A stretch of 64,000 nucleotides of DNA. It comes from Solirubrobacter deserti (GTDB taxonomy: Bacteria > Actinomycetota > Thermoleophilia > Solirubrobacterales > Solirubrobacteraceae). The stretch's first letter is position 1. Each line of letters opens with the position of its first letter. The notes beneath the pieces are model-generated. The model was not told the DNA's origin and searched no databases. It saw only the letters and a program-made list of their open reading frames with translations. Shown in pieces: positions 38,048-47,047 of this stretch. The stretch lies in assembly GCF_003344625.1 (NCBI RefSeq), contig NZ_QPKJ02000002.1:496001-560000 (forward strand), given 5' to 3'. The position numbers and the translations under genes are program-made.

Positions 38048-39224
38048 GCACCGCTTTGGCCCGTACGGCGGGCAGTACGTCCCCGAGACGCTGATCCCGG
38101 CGCTCGTCGAGCTCGAGGCCGCGTGGGTGGCCGCGCGCGAGGACGCGGGCTATCGCGCCGAGCTCGACGCGCTGCTCAACGACTACGTCGGCCGGCCCTC
38201 GCCGCTGTATCTGGCGAGCCGCTTGAGCGAAGAGGCCGGGCACGCCGTCTATCTCAAGCGCGAGGACCTCAACCACACGGGCGCGCACAAGATCAACAAC
38301 GCGCTCGGCCAGACGCTGCTGGCCAAGCGGATGGGCAAGACGCGGATCATCGCGGAGACCGGCGCGGGCTCGCACGGCGTCGCGACCGCCACGGCGTGCG
38401 CGCTGCTCGGGCTGGAGTGCATCGTCTACATGGGCACCGAGGACATGCGCCGCCAGCAGCCCAACGTGCTGCGCATGGAGCTGCTCGGCGCGCGCGTCGC
38501 GCCCGTGGACGCAGGGTCGCGGACCTTGAAGGAGGCGGTTTCCGCCACCATCCGCGACTGGGTCTCCAACGTCTCGGACACCCACTACGTGATCGGCTCC
38601 TGCGTCGGCCCCGCGCCGTTCCCGGCGCTCGTGCGCGACCTGCAGCGCGTGATCGGCGACGAGGCGCGCGCGCAGATCCTGGAGAAGACCGGGCGGCTGC
38701 CCGACCGCGTGATCGCCTGCGTCGGCGGCGGCTCGAACGCGATCGGCACGTTCACGGGCTTCGTCGAGGACGCGTCCGTGCAGCTGATCGGCGCCGAGGC
38801 GGCGGGCGAGGGCATCGAGTCGGGCCGGCACGGTGCGCCGCTCACCGTCGGCGGCCGCGGCGGCGTCCTGCACGGCTCCTTCAGCGCGATCATGCAGGAC
38901 GAGGACGGCCAGATCCTCGAGGCCCACTCCATCAGCGCGGGCCTCGACTATCCCGGCACCGGCCCCGAGCACGCGTACCTGCGCGACACGGGCCGCGCCC
39001 ACTACGCGGGCGTGACCGACGGCGAGGCGCTGGCGGCGTTCAAGCGCCTCGCCGAGCTGGAGGGCATCATCCCCGCGCTCGAGTCCGCGCACGCCGTCGC
39101 CTGGGTGCTCGCGGCGGGCCGCGAGACGGCCACGGAGGACACGGTCGACCTGATCTGCCTGTCCGGCCGCGGCGACAAGGACCTGGCCGAGGCGCTCGAC
39201 AAGCTGGGCCTGACGCATGAGTGA
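38028..39224 (+). CDS. trpB: Tryptophan synthase beta chain
   Basis: This 398-residue PLP enzyme makes Trp from indole and serine. It starts with [20 protein letters not shown]. The PLP lysine is in [15 protein letters not shown], the active-site [13 protein letters not shown] loop is complete, and the phosphate loop is [12 protein letters not shown]. Length and motifs match TrpB1-type enzymes that partner TrpA. A strong AAGGAGG 2-3 nt upstream marks the ATG at 38028, the clearest ribosome-binding site in the operon. It overlaps trpA by 8 nt. Confidence 0.97.
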   Translation: MNVSAVEHRFGPYGGQYVPETLIPALVELEAAWVAAREDAGYRAELDALLNDYVGRPSPLYLASRLSEEAGHAVYLKREDLNHTGAHKINNALGQTLLAKRMGKTRIIAETGAGSHGVATATACALLGLECIVYMGTEDMRRQQPNVLRMELLGARVAPVDAGSRTLKEAVSATIRDWVSNVSDTHYVIGSCVGPAPFPALVRDLQRVIGDEARAQILEKTGRLPDRVIACVGGGSNAIGTFTGFVEDASVQLIGAEAAGEGIESGRHGAPLTVGGRGGVLHGSFSAIMQDEDGQILEAHSISAGLDYPGTGPEHAYLRDTGRAHYAGVTDGEALAAFKRLAELEGIIPALESAHAVAWVLAAGRETATEDTVDLICLSGRGDKDLAEALDKLGLTHE

Positions 39225-40020
39225 CGGCGCGACGCGCATCGCCGCCGCGTTCTCGGACTCCGGGCGCCGCGCCGCGCTCATGCCCTACCTGATGGCGGGC
39301 TTCCCCGACATCGACACGTCGGTCCGGATCGCGACCGCGTACGCGGACGCCGGCGCGGACCTGCTCGAGCTCGGCGTCCCGTTCTCGGACCCGCTCGCGG
39401 ACGGCCCGGTCATCCACGCCGCGGCGACGCGGGCGCTCGAGAGCGGCGCCACCGTGCACAGCGTGCTCGAGGCCGGAACGCGGATCGCGGAGCAGATCCC
39501 GGTCGTGCTGATGGTCTACGTCAACCCGATCCTCGCGCGCGGGCCCGAGCGCTTCGCGGCCGAGCTCGCGCAGCGCGGCATCAGCGGACTGATCGTCCCG
39601 GATCTCCCGCTCGAGGAGTCCGAGCCGATCCTCGCCGCGTGCGACGCGCACGGGGTCGCGCTCGTGCCGCTCGTCGCGCCGACCACGCCGGACGACCGGA
39701 TGGCCACGATCGGACGGACTGCGCGTGGATTTGTCTACACGGTCTCGGTGACCGGGACGACCGGTGAGCGTACGTCCAACCAGTCCGATCCGGCCACGCT
39801 CCTTGCCCGCGTGAAGGACCACAGCACGGTTCCCGTCGCGCTCGGGTTCGGCATCTCCAATGGCGCCCAGGCGAAGGCCGCCGCCGACGCCGGGGCGGAC
39901 GGCGTGATCGTCGGCTCACGGCTCGTCCGCGCGGTCGCGGAAGCGGTCGATCAGGGTGCGGATCCCGCATCCGCAGCGGGATCCGTGGTGGCCGAACTCG
40001 CTGACGCCCTGGTCCGCTAG
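39217..40020 (+). CDS. trpA: Tryptophan synthase alpha chain
   Basis: This 267-residue TIM barrel splits indole-3-glycerol phosphate to indole for TrpB. The catalytic Glu and Asp lie in [20 protein letters not shown] and [15 protein letters not shown]. The phosphate site has [10 protein letters not shown] and GFGISNGAQ. It completes the pathway encoded from trpE onward and starts inside the end of trpB. A small membrane-protein ORF follows 12 nt later. Confidence 0.96.
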   Translation: MSDGATRIAAAFSDSGRRAALMPYLMAGFPDIDTSVRIATAYADAGADLLELGVPFSDPLADGPVIHAAATRALESGATVHSVLEAGTRIAEQIPVVLMVYVNPILARGPERFAAELAQRGISGLIVPDLPLEESEPILAACDAHGVALVPLVAPTTPDDRMATIGRTARGFVYTVSVTGTTGERTSNQSDPATLLARVKDHSTVPVALGFGISNGAQAKAAADAGADGVIVGSRLVRAVAEAVDQGADPASAAGSVVAELADALVR

Positions 40021-40032
40021 CCTCTGGCGGAC

Positions 40033-40197
40033 ATGGGGATCTTCCTTGCTCTCATCGCTGGTCTGGTGCTCTGGGTCGTGCTCTGGGGCGCGAGCCTGAT
40101 GAAGTCGTTCGACGCGTTCCTCATCGCGATGGCGTTTCCGCTGCTGGCGGCGACGTTCGCGATCGTCGTCAAGTACCTCCCGCGCGGCAACGATTAA
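40033..40197 (+). CDS. Tiny two-helix membrane protein after trpA
   Basis: This 54-residue ORF, not recognised, starts at ATG 40033, 12 nt after trpA. Two hydrophobic stretches (IFLALIAGLVLWVVLWGASL and FLIAMAFPLLAATFAIVVKY) flank a short polar MKSFDA turn. A charged PRGND tail ends it. The high hydrophobicity and position at the end of a tight operon make it a plausible real gene. GGCGG just upstream is a weak ribosome-binding site. No function can be assigned. Confidence 0.6.
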   Translation: MGIFLALIAGLVLWVVLWGASLMKSFDAFLIAMAFPLLAATFAIVVKYLPRGND

Positions 40198-40264
40198 GCG
40201 CGCGTTGTAATCGCGCTAAGCCCCTCCCGGGACCGCACGTTCCGCTGGGTTGCGGTCTACGCTG

Positions 40265-40294
40265 TTGCACGCCTGATCGGGGCATGCGTAGAAT
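40265..40294 (+). promoter_or_regulatory. Promoter of the liv operon
   Basis: TTGCAC (40265-40270) and TAGAAT (40289-40294) are separated by 18 bp. Each matches the sigma-70-class consensus at five positions (TTGACA/TATAAT). The TTG start of livK is 37 nt downstream of the -10, leaving room for the GAGGAGGGG ribosome-binding site. This is the best promoter seen in the window. Confidence 0.7.
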
Positions 40295-40330
40295 CGCCGC
40301 CCGAATACGAGCCTCATGAGGAGGGGTTCT

Positions 40331-41605
40331 TTGCGTTCTAAGTACATGGCAGCGACGAGCTGCCTGCTCGCCGCGCTTGCGCTCGGCGTAGCAGCGTGTG
40401 GGGATGAAGAGGAGCCGACGCCTGGCGGCGAAGGCAACGAGCAGACGGCTGAGGGCAAGGACCTGACGATCTACTCGTCGCTGCCGCTCCAGGGCGCTTC
40501 GCGCGTCCAGACGGAGGCCCTCGTCAACGGCGCCAAGCTGGCGCTCGAGCAGGCCGGTGGCAAGGCCGGCCCGCACAGGGTCAAGTACGAGTCGCTGGAC
40601 GACTCGACGGCCCAGGCCGGTTCTTGGACGCCGGAGGCGGAGTCCGCCAACGCGCTCAAGGCCGCTCAGGACGAGGCGACCGCCGTCTACATCGGCGCGT
40701 TCAACTCGGGCGCCTCGAAGGTGTCGATCCCGATTCTTTCGGAGGCGGGCGTCCCGCAGATCTCCCCGGCCAACACGTACGTGGGTCTGACCACGAACGA
40801 CCCGGGCTCCGAGCCGGGCGAGCCGGACAAGTACTACCCGACGGGTGACCGCACGTTCGCGCGCATCGTCCCGAAGGACACGATCCAGGCTGCGGCCCTC
40901 GTCACGCTGATGAAGACGGACGGCTGCACCAAGGTCGCCATGACCAACGACAAGGAGGTCTACGGCGCCGGCCTGGCTCGCGTCATCGAGCTGTCCGCCA
41001 AGGAGCAGGGCCTCGAGCTGACGAGCAACGACGCGATCGACAAGAACGCGTCCAACTACCGCTCCTTGGCCCAGAAGGCCAAGGCGGCCGGCGCTGACTG
41101 CTTCGTCTACTCGGGCATCACCGCCAACAACGCGGTCCAGCAGTTCAAGGACTTCGCGGCCGCCCTCGGCTCCGACGCCGGCCTGTACGGCCCGGACGGC
41201 GTCGCCGAGACCGGCTTCGTCTCCGAGAAGGACGGCGGCATCCCGGCTTCGCTGAACCCGCAGGTCAAGGTCACCGTCGCCACGCTGTCCCCGGACCAGT
41301 ACCCGCCGGAGGGCCAGGAGTTCTTCAAGCAGTTCACGGAGAAGTACGGCGTGGACAACCCGGACCCGTACGCGATCTACGGCTACGAGGCCATGAAGCT
41401 GGCCCTCGACGCCATCGAGCGCTCCGGCACCGGCGAGAAGGCCGACATCAAGAAGGCCATCTTCGAGACCAAGGATCGCGCTTCGGTGCTCGGTACCTAC
41501 TCGATCGACGAGAACGGCGACACGACGCTCACCGACTACGGCGCCTACAGCGTCAAGGACGGCGAGCTGACGTTCGACCAGACGATCAAGGCGCAGGCGG
41601 GCTAA
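40331..41605 (+). CDS. livK: Branched-chain amino-acid ABC transporter binding lipoprotein
   Basis: This 424-residue type I periplasmic-binding-fold protein would capture ligand outside the membrane for LivHMGF. A lipoprotein signal ends in the lipobox GVAAC, after the hydrophobic SCLLAALALG. The mature part begins with an acidic linker, then LTIYSSLPLQGASRVQTEAL and later IPILSEAGVPQISPANTYV, typical of LivJ/LivK. TTG 40331 is chosen because GAGGAGGGG lies 5 nt upstream; an upstream ATG at 40316 would precede that site. The ligand could be Leu/Ile/Val, another amino acid or a small carboxylate or amide. Confidence 0.92.
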   Translation: MRSKYMAATSCLLAALALGVAACGDEEEPTPGGEGNEQTAEGKDLTIYSSLPLQGASRVQTEALVNGAKLALEQAGGKAGPHRVKYESLDDSTAQAGSWTPEAESANALKAAQDEATAVYIGAFNSGASKVSIPILSEAGVPQISPANTYVGLTTNDPGSEPGEPDKYYPTGDRTFARIVPKDTIQAAALVTLMKTDGCTKVAMTNDKEVYGAGLARVIELSAKEQGLELTSNDAIDKNASNYRSLAQKAKAAGADCFVYSGITANNAVQQFKDFAAALGSDAGLYGPDGVAETGFVSEKDGGIPASLNPQVKVTVATLSPDQYPPEGQEFFKQFTEKYGVDNPDPYAIYGYEAMKLALDAIERSGTGEKADIKKAIFETKDRASVLGTYSIDENGDTTLTDYGAYSVKDGELTFDQTIKAQAG

Positions 41606-41651
41606 GCACCCAAGTGGCCATAGGCCACCGCCCCACATAGGCGTATGCTCG

Positions 41652-41680
41652 GCCGGGAGCGGAACTTTTCCGCTCCCGGC
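41652..41680 (+). terminator. Strong hairpin between livK and livH
   Basis: A 13-bp perfect stem (GCCGGGAGCGGAA at 41652-41664, TTCCGCTCCCGGC at 41668-41680) with a 3-nt loop, followed by CGGTCGCCTTTGTCC. A smaller palindrome GTGGCC-ATA-GGCCAC lies at 41614-41628. Read-through would let livK be made in excess over the membrane subunits, or it may protect the livK message from 3' decay. Confidence 0.7.
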
Positions 41681-41730
41681 CGGTCGCCTTTGTCCCGGTC
41701 GGACCTCAACCCACACCTACAGACTCATCA

Positions 41731-42782
<1,052 letters not shown>

Positions 42783-42786
<4 letters not shown>

Positions 42787-43985
42787 GCGTCGCGGCTTCC
42801 GAGGCGCAGCAGACGCCGCCTGAGCAGAAGAAGGGCTTCGAGCTGCCCGGTTGGGCGGAGAAGATCCTGATTCCGGCGATCGTCCTGTTGATCGCCATCG
42901 TCCTGCCGCTGATCCCCTCCATCGGGGAGAACGCGGCCCTCATGCAGCAGATGGCCGTCGCGCTCGCCTACGTGGTGATGGCGCTGGGCCTGAACATCAT
43001 CGTCGGCTTCGCCGGCCTGCTGGACCTCGGCTACGTGGCGTTCTTCGCCTTCGGCGCCTTCGCGGTCGGCTGGTTCGCGTCCGGGCACTTCGCCTACGTC
43101 AACAACGAGCAGGGCATCCACCTGCTGGTCGGCGGCAACACCGTCAACCTGCCGGGCATCCACTTCAACTTCCTGATCGTGCTGGTCATCGCGGTCATCC
43201 TGACCACGATCGCGGGCATGATCATCGGCCTGCCCACCCTGCGTCTGCGCGGCGACTACATCGCCATCGTGACGCTGGCGTTCGGCGAGATCATCGGCCG
43301 CCTCGCGGTCAACCTGGACGGGACGACGATCCTCGGCGGCACCCCGGTGACCGCCGGCCGCCAGGGCATCTCGCCGGTCGACCGCATCGACCTGCCGTTC
43401 CTGGACCCGTTCACGGTCTTGGACAAGAAACCATGGTTCTACTTCGCATTGTTCCTGGTCGTGCTCGTGCTGTTCGTGAACTTCCGGTTGCGAGATTCGC
43501 GCATGGGCCGAGCCTGGGTGGCGCTGCGTGAGGACGAGATCGCCGCGGTGGCGATGGGCGTCCCGGCGGTCAAGACCAAGCTGATGGCCTACGGCGCGGG
43601 TGCCGCGTTCGGCGGGCTGTCCGGCGCCTACCTGGCGTCGCTGCTGAACACGGTCAACGCCGACCAGTTCCAGTTCTCGTTCTCGATCCTGGTCCTGGCC
43701 ATGGTCATTCTCGGCGGCCTCGGCTCGATCTGGGGCGTCGTGATCGGCGCGATCGTGCTGTCGATCCTCAACAACTGGCTGATCCCAGACGTCATCAACG
43801 ACCTCCCGTCCAACGTCGGGCTGGAGTTCGACATGACGCAGATCACGTTCGCGATCTACGGCTTCCTGCTGTTGCTGATGATGATCCTGCGCCCGCAGGG
43901 CCTGCTCCCGGAGCGAAGGCACCAGATGGAGCTCACCGAGCACGCCGAGACGACGGACGAAACCCTCTACACGGCACGGTCATGA
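42783..43985 (+). CDS. livM: Branched-chain amino-acid ABC transporter permease LivM
   Basis: This 400-residue permease shows the LivM signature GLNIIVGFAGLLDLGYVAFF, then RLRGDYIAIVTLAFGEIIGR, the coupling loop GRAWVALREDEIAAVAMGV and ILGGLGSIWGVVIGA. Helices occupy most of residues 28-375, and a charged C-terminal tail follows. The ATG at 42783 overlaps the livH stop. It overlaps livG by 4 nt. Confidence 0.95.
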
Positions 43986-44821
43986 GCGCGACGCAAAGTT
44001 CGACGCCGGCGCCGTCGCTCGCCAATCCGGCGGTCCTCGACGCGGCCAACATCACCAAGCAGTTCGGCGGCCTGACCGCCGTCAGCGACGTCTCGTTCAG
44101 CCTCCCGGAGCGCTCGATCGTCTCGATCATCGGTCCCAACGGCGCGGGCAAGACGACGTTCTTCAACATCCTCACAGGCTTCTACCGCCCGACGTTCGGC
44201 ACGATCGCGTTCGGTGACCGCAACATCACCGGCGCGCGTCCGGACATCGTCATGAAGGCCGGGATGGCGCGGACGTTCCAGAACATCCGCCTGTTCTCGA
44301 CCATGACGGCGACCGAGAACGTGATGATCGGCGAGCACTCGCGCATGAAGGCGGGGCTGTTCGGCTCGATCATCCGGACCCCGCGGGTCATCCGCGAGGA
44401 GCGTGAGGCGCGGGACAAGGCGCGCGCCGAGCTCCAGTACGTGGGCATCCGCGAGCGCCACAACGACTGGCTGGCCACCAACCTCTCCTACGGCGACCAG
44501 CGCCGCGTGGAGATCGCTCGCGCGCTGGCGTCGGATCCGAAGATCCTGCTGCTCGACGAGCCGACGGCCGGCATGAACCCGCAGGAGTCCGCGGCGCTGA
44601 CCGACCTCATGCACAAGCTGCGCGACGACCGGGGGATGACGATCCTGCTCATCGAGCACGACATGAAGGTCGTCATGGGCGTGTCCGAGCGCCTGACGGT
44701 GCTCGACCACGGCGAGAAGATCGCCGAGGGCCTGCCCGCCGAGGTCCGTGCCAACCCGAAGGTCATCGAGGCCTATCTGGGCAAGGCGGCGGCCGAGACG
44801 GGAGAGAGGAACAAGGGATGA
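43982..44821 (+). CDS. livG: Branched-chain amino-acid ABC transporter ATPase LivG
   Basis: This 279-residue ABC ATPase has a Walker A of GPNGAGKTTFFNILTG, a signature region LSYGDQRRVEIARALA, a Walker B of ILLLDEPTAGMNPQE and the switch His in LLIEHDMKVVM. The LivG-specific insertion (IRTPRVIREEREARDKA) and C-terminal VIEAYLGK are present. It starts with a short polar extension before the ATPase core and overlaps both livM and livF by 4 nt. Confidence 0.96.
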   Translation: MSATQSSTPAPSLANPAVLDAANITKQFGGLTAVSDVSFSLPERSIVSIIGPNGAGKTTFFNILTGFYRPTFGTIAFGDRNITGARPDIVMKAGMARTFQNIRLFSTMTATENVMIGEHSRMKAGLFGSIIRTPRVIREEREARDKARAELQYVGIRERHNDWLATNLSYGDQRRVEIARALASDPKILLLDEPTAGMNPQESAALTDLMHKLRDDRGMTILLIEHDMKVVMGVSERLTVLDHGEKIAEGLPAEVRANPKVIEAYLGKAAAETGERNKG

Positions 44822-45528
44822 GCTTCCTCAAGGTCGAAGACATCCACACCTACTACGGCAACATCCAGGCGCTCAAGGGCATCTCGTTGACCGTGGAACA
44901 GGGCGAGTGCGTGACGCTGATCGGCTCCAACGGCGCCGGCAAGTCCACGACGCTGCGCTCGATCTCGGGCCTCACGCCCGCCCGCACGGGCACGATCACG
45001 CTCGACGGCGAGGAGATCACGCATCTCCCCGCCCAGGAGATCACGGGCAAGGGCATCGCCCAGTCGCCCGAGGGCCGCAAGTGCTTCCAGCGCATGACGG
45101 TCCGCGAGAACCTCGAGCTCGGCGCCTACCTGCGCCGGGACTCGTCGCAGATCCAGACGGATCTGCAGCGGGTGTTCGAGCTGTTCCCGCGCCTGGACGA
45201 GCGTCAGGCCCAGAAGGCGGGCACGATGTCCGGCGGCGAGCAGCAGATGCTCGCCATCGGGCGCGCGCTGATGGCCGACCCGAAGGTGCTGCTGCTCGAC
45301 GAGCCGTCGATGGGCATCTCGCCCGTGCTCACCGAGCGCATCTACGAGACGATCGCGGAGATCAACCAGCAGGGCATGACGATCCTGCTGGTCGAGCAGA
45401 ATGCGAACTTCGCGCTCGACGTCTCCAAGCGCGCCTACGTGCTGGAGACCGGCAAGGTGGCGATGACGGACAACTCCGACACGCTGCGGACCAACCCCGA
45501 CGTGCAGAAGGCGTACCTCGGAACATGA
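44818..45528 (+). CDS. livF: Branched-chain amino-acid ABC transporter ATPase LivF
   Basis: This 236-residue ABC ATPase has a Walker A of GSNGAGKSTTLRSISG, a signature MSGGEQQMLAIGRALM, a Walker B of VLLLDEPSMGISPVL, a switch region LLVEQNANFAL and the typical end VQKAYLG. It forms the LivGF ATPase pair with the preceding gene. The ATG at 44818 and its stop both overlap neighbours by 4 nt, so all transporter genes from livH on are translationally coupled. Confidence 0.96.
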   Translation: MSFLKVEDIHTYYGNIQALKGISLTVEQGECVTLIGSNGAGKSTTLRSISGLTPARTGTITLDGEEITHLPAQEITGKGIAQSPEGRKCFQRMTVRENLELGAYLRRDSSQIQTDLQRVFELFPRLDERQAQKAGTMSGGEQQMLAIGRALMADPKVLLLDEPSMGISPVLTERIYETIAEINQQGMTILLVEQNANFALDVSKRAYVLETGKVAMTDNSDTLRTNPDVQKAYLGT

Positions 45529-45773
45529 CCCTCCTCATCGCTGGACTCACCGACGGTGCCTGGAACCTGTTCTGGATGTACCTCTGGCTGGCGTCCACCA
45601 TCGCCGCTTCGTACCTGTCGGAGCGCAAGGGCTACGGCGATCGCCCGGGCCTGGCGACCGGCCTGATCCTGTCGGCCGTCGGCGCGATCATCTGGCTGAT
45701 CGTCCCGGCCAAGCCGGAGTCGAAGTGGAAGGTGCTCGGCCCGTTCGGCCGGCAGAAGAAGGTCGCCGCTTAG
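45525..45773 (+). CDS. Small membrane protein coupled to livF
   Basis: This 82-residue protein was not recognised. Two membrane helices (about residues 11-31 and 46-64; NLFWMYLWLASTIAASYLS and LATGLILSAVGAIIWLIVP) are joined by a charged ERKGYGDRPG loop, with a basic C-terminal tail (KWKVLGPFGRQKK). The ATG overlaps the livF stop as ATGA, which makes it very likely to be translated. It may be an accessory subunit of the transporter, but this rests only on context. It converges on the next minus gene with a 4-nt overlap. Confidence 0.7.
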   Translation: MTLLIAGLTDGAWNLFWMYLWLASTIAASYLSERKGYGDRPGLATGLILSAVGAIIWLIVPAKPESKWKVLGPFGRQKKVAA

Positions 45774-46060
45774 CGGACGGCCTGCGGCGCGGGGATGTCC
45801 GCGCAGTTGTCGTCCGCGTCGAAGCTCGGGCCGCGGGGCTGGTCACACAGCTCCGCGGCGTGGGCGCTCGAGCCCATCGCGAGCCGCAGGATCGGCTGGT
45901 CGGCGCGCTCGAGCTGCGAGGGGGTCATGGCCGCGAACACGAGCAGGCCGGCGGCGATGCCGCCCGTGATGCGGCGGCGCCGCTCCTCGCGTGTGCGTTG
46001 GCGTGCGGCGGCGTGCGTCAACACTCCACCGAGCTGATCCAGTTCCGGCGTCAGACCCAT
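45770..46060 (-). CDS. Small single-pass membrane protein, unknown function
   Basis: This 96-residue ORF has a basic segment (RQRTREERRRR) followed by one hydrophobic helix (ITGGIAAGLLVFAAMTP) and a C-terminal region with two cysteines (ELCDQPRG and DNCADIP). That layout suggests an N-in, C-out anchored protein whose cysteines may pair outside. A purine-rich GAAGAAG precedes the ATG at 46060. No family was recognised. Confidence 0.6.
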   Translation of the reverse strand: MGLTPELDQLGGVLTHAAARQRTREERRRRITGGIAAGLLVFAAMTPSQLERADQPILRLAMGSSAHAAELCDQPRGPSFDADDNCADIPAPQAVR

Positions 46061-46078
46061 TCTTCTTCAATCATGCCG

Positions 46079-46915
46079 TTAGGCCGAGGCTGATGTCGCC
46101 TTCTTGAGCGCCTCGTCCAGATCGGTGTAACGGAAGCGATAGCCGAGCTCCAACGTGCGCCTGGGAACGGCGCGCTGGCCCTCGGTCACGATCTCCGCCA
46201 TGTCACCGTAGAGGGTGCGGATCGCGAACGCGGGGATCGGAGCGATCGCGGGGCGGTGCAGCGCACGGCCCAGTGCGCGGCTGAACTCCTTGTTCGTGAC
46301 GGGCTCGGGGGCGGTGGCGTTGACCGGGCCGGTCCAGCGCTCGTCGTCGATCGCGGCCAGGTAGATGCCGACCACGTCGTCGAGGTGGATCCACGGCATG
46401 TACTGCTTGCCGCTCGCGACCGGGCCACCGACGCCGAGCTTGAACGGGGTAATCATCTTCGCGAGCGCGCCGGCCGACTGGTCGAGCACGACGCCCGTGC
46501 GCACGCGCACGACGCGCGTGTCCGCCTGCTGGGCCTCGTGCTCCCACGCGACGCACACCTTGGCCAGGAAGTCGTCGCCGGGCGGTTGACTCTCGTCGAG
46601 GCGCTCGTCGCCGTGCTTGCCGTAGTAGCCGACGGCGCTGGAGCTGATCAACGCGCGCGGCTTCGGGCCGGCCTCGTTGATCGCGGTGACCACGCGCCGC
46701 GTGCCTTCCACGCGCGACTGCTCGATGCGCTGCCGGGCTTCGTCCGTCCAGCGCTGGGCGACGTTCTCACCCGCGAGGTGCACGACGACGTCGCCGAGCT
46801 CGATCGGGCCGGGGGTCCGCAGCGACACGGGGATGACCTCGTCGCCGCGCTGCTTGAGGGCCTCGGCGAGCTTGGACCCGATGAGCCCGCTCGCGCCGGT
46901 GATGGTCACTCGCAT
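46079..46915 (-). CDS. TIGR01777-type NAD(P)-dependent epimerase
   Basis: This 278-residue short-chain dehydrogenase/reductase-fold protein has the nucleotide-binding motif ITGASGLIGSKLAEAL, then VVVHLAGENVAQRWTDEARQ, LISSSAVGYYG and MPWIHLDDVVGIYL, and a C-terminal DUF1731-like part (TLELGYRFRYTDLDEALKK). These mark the YfcH/TIGR01777 family. Its substrate is generally unknown. The ATG at 46915 is preferred; the open frame extends 26 codons upstream without family resemblance. It lies downstream of two hairpins that separate it from the RGG-box gene. Confidence 0.9.
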   Translation of the reverse strand: MRVTITGASGLIGSKLAEALKQRGDEVIPVSLRTPGPIELGDVVVHLAGENVAQRWTDEARQRIEQSRVEGTRRVVTAINEAGPKPRALISSSAVGYYGKHGDERLDESQPPGDDFLAKVCVAWEHEAQQADTRVVRVRTGVVLDQSAGALAKMITPFKLGVGGPVASGKQYMPWIHLDDVVGIYLAAIDDERWTGPVNATAPEPVTNKEFSRALGRALHRPAIAPIPAFAIRTLYGDMAEIVTEGQRAVPRRTLELGYRFRYTDLDEALKKATSASA

Positions 46916-46961
46916 ATGCCAGGTGTACGGGTCCGGCGCGCGGGCGGATGGCGCGGTGGAC

Positions 46962-47008
46962 GCGAACCGCGACTTCGTCGGGCTGAGCCCCACGAACTCG
47001 CGGTTCGC
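46962..47008. repeat. 47-nt near-perfect palindrome
   Basis: Left arm 46962-46984 begins GCGAACCGCGA and ends GGGCT; right arm 46986-47008 begins AGCCC and ends TCGCGGTTCGC. Of 23 positions per arm, 21 pair, with two isolated C-C mismatches and a 1-nt centre. Between the RGG-box gene and the epimerase gene it should form a strong hairpin in RNA, or a cruciform in DNA. It is far longer than a normal terminator stem. Confidence 0.75.
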
Positions 47009-47011
47009 ACG

Positions 47012-47039
47012 GCGCGCGGCCCGTCGCCGGGCCGCGCGC
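47012..47039 (-). terminator. Hairpin after the RGG-box gene
   Basis: GCGCGCGGCCC (47012-47022) pairs perfectly with GGGCCGCGCGC (47029-47039) around a 6-nt loop. It lies 8 nt beyond the minus-strand stop at 47048 and lacks a U tract. It probably stabilises or ends that transcript together with the adjacent 47-nt palindrome. Confidence 0.65.
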
Positions 47040-47047
47040 GCCGCGAC

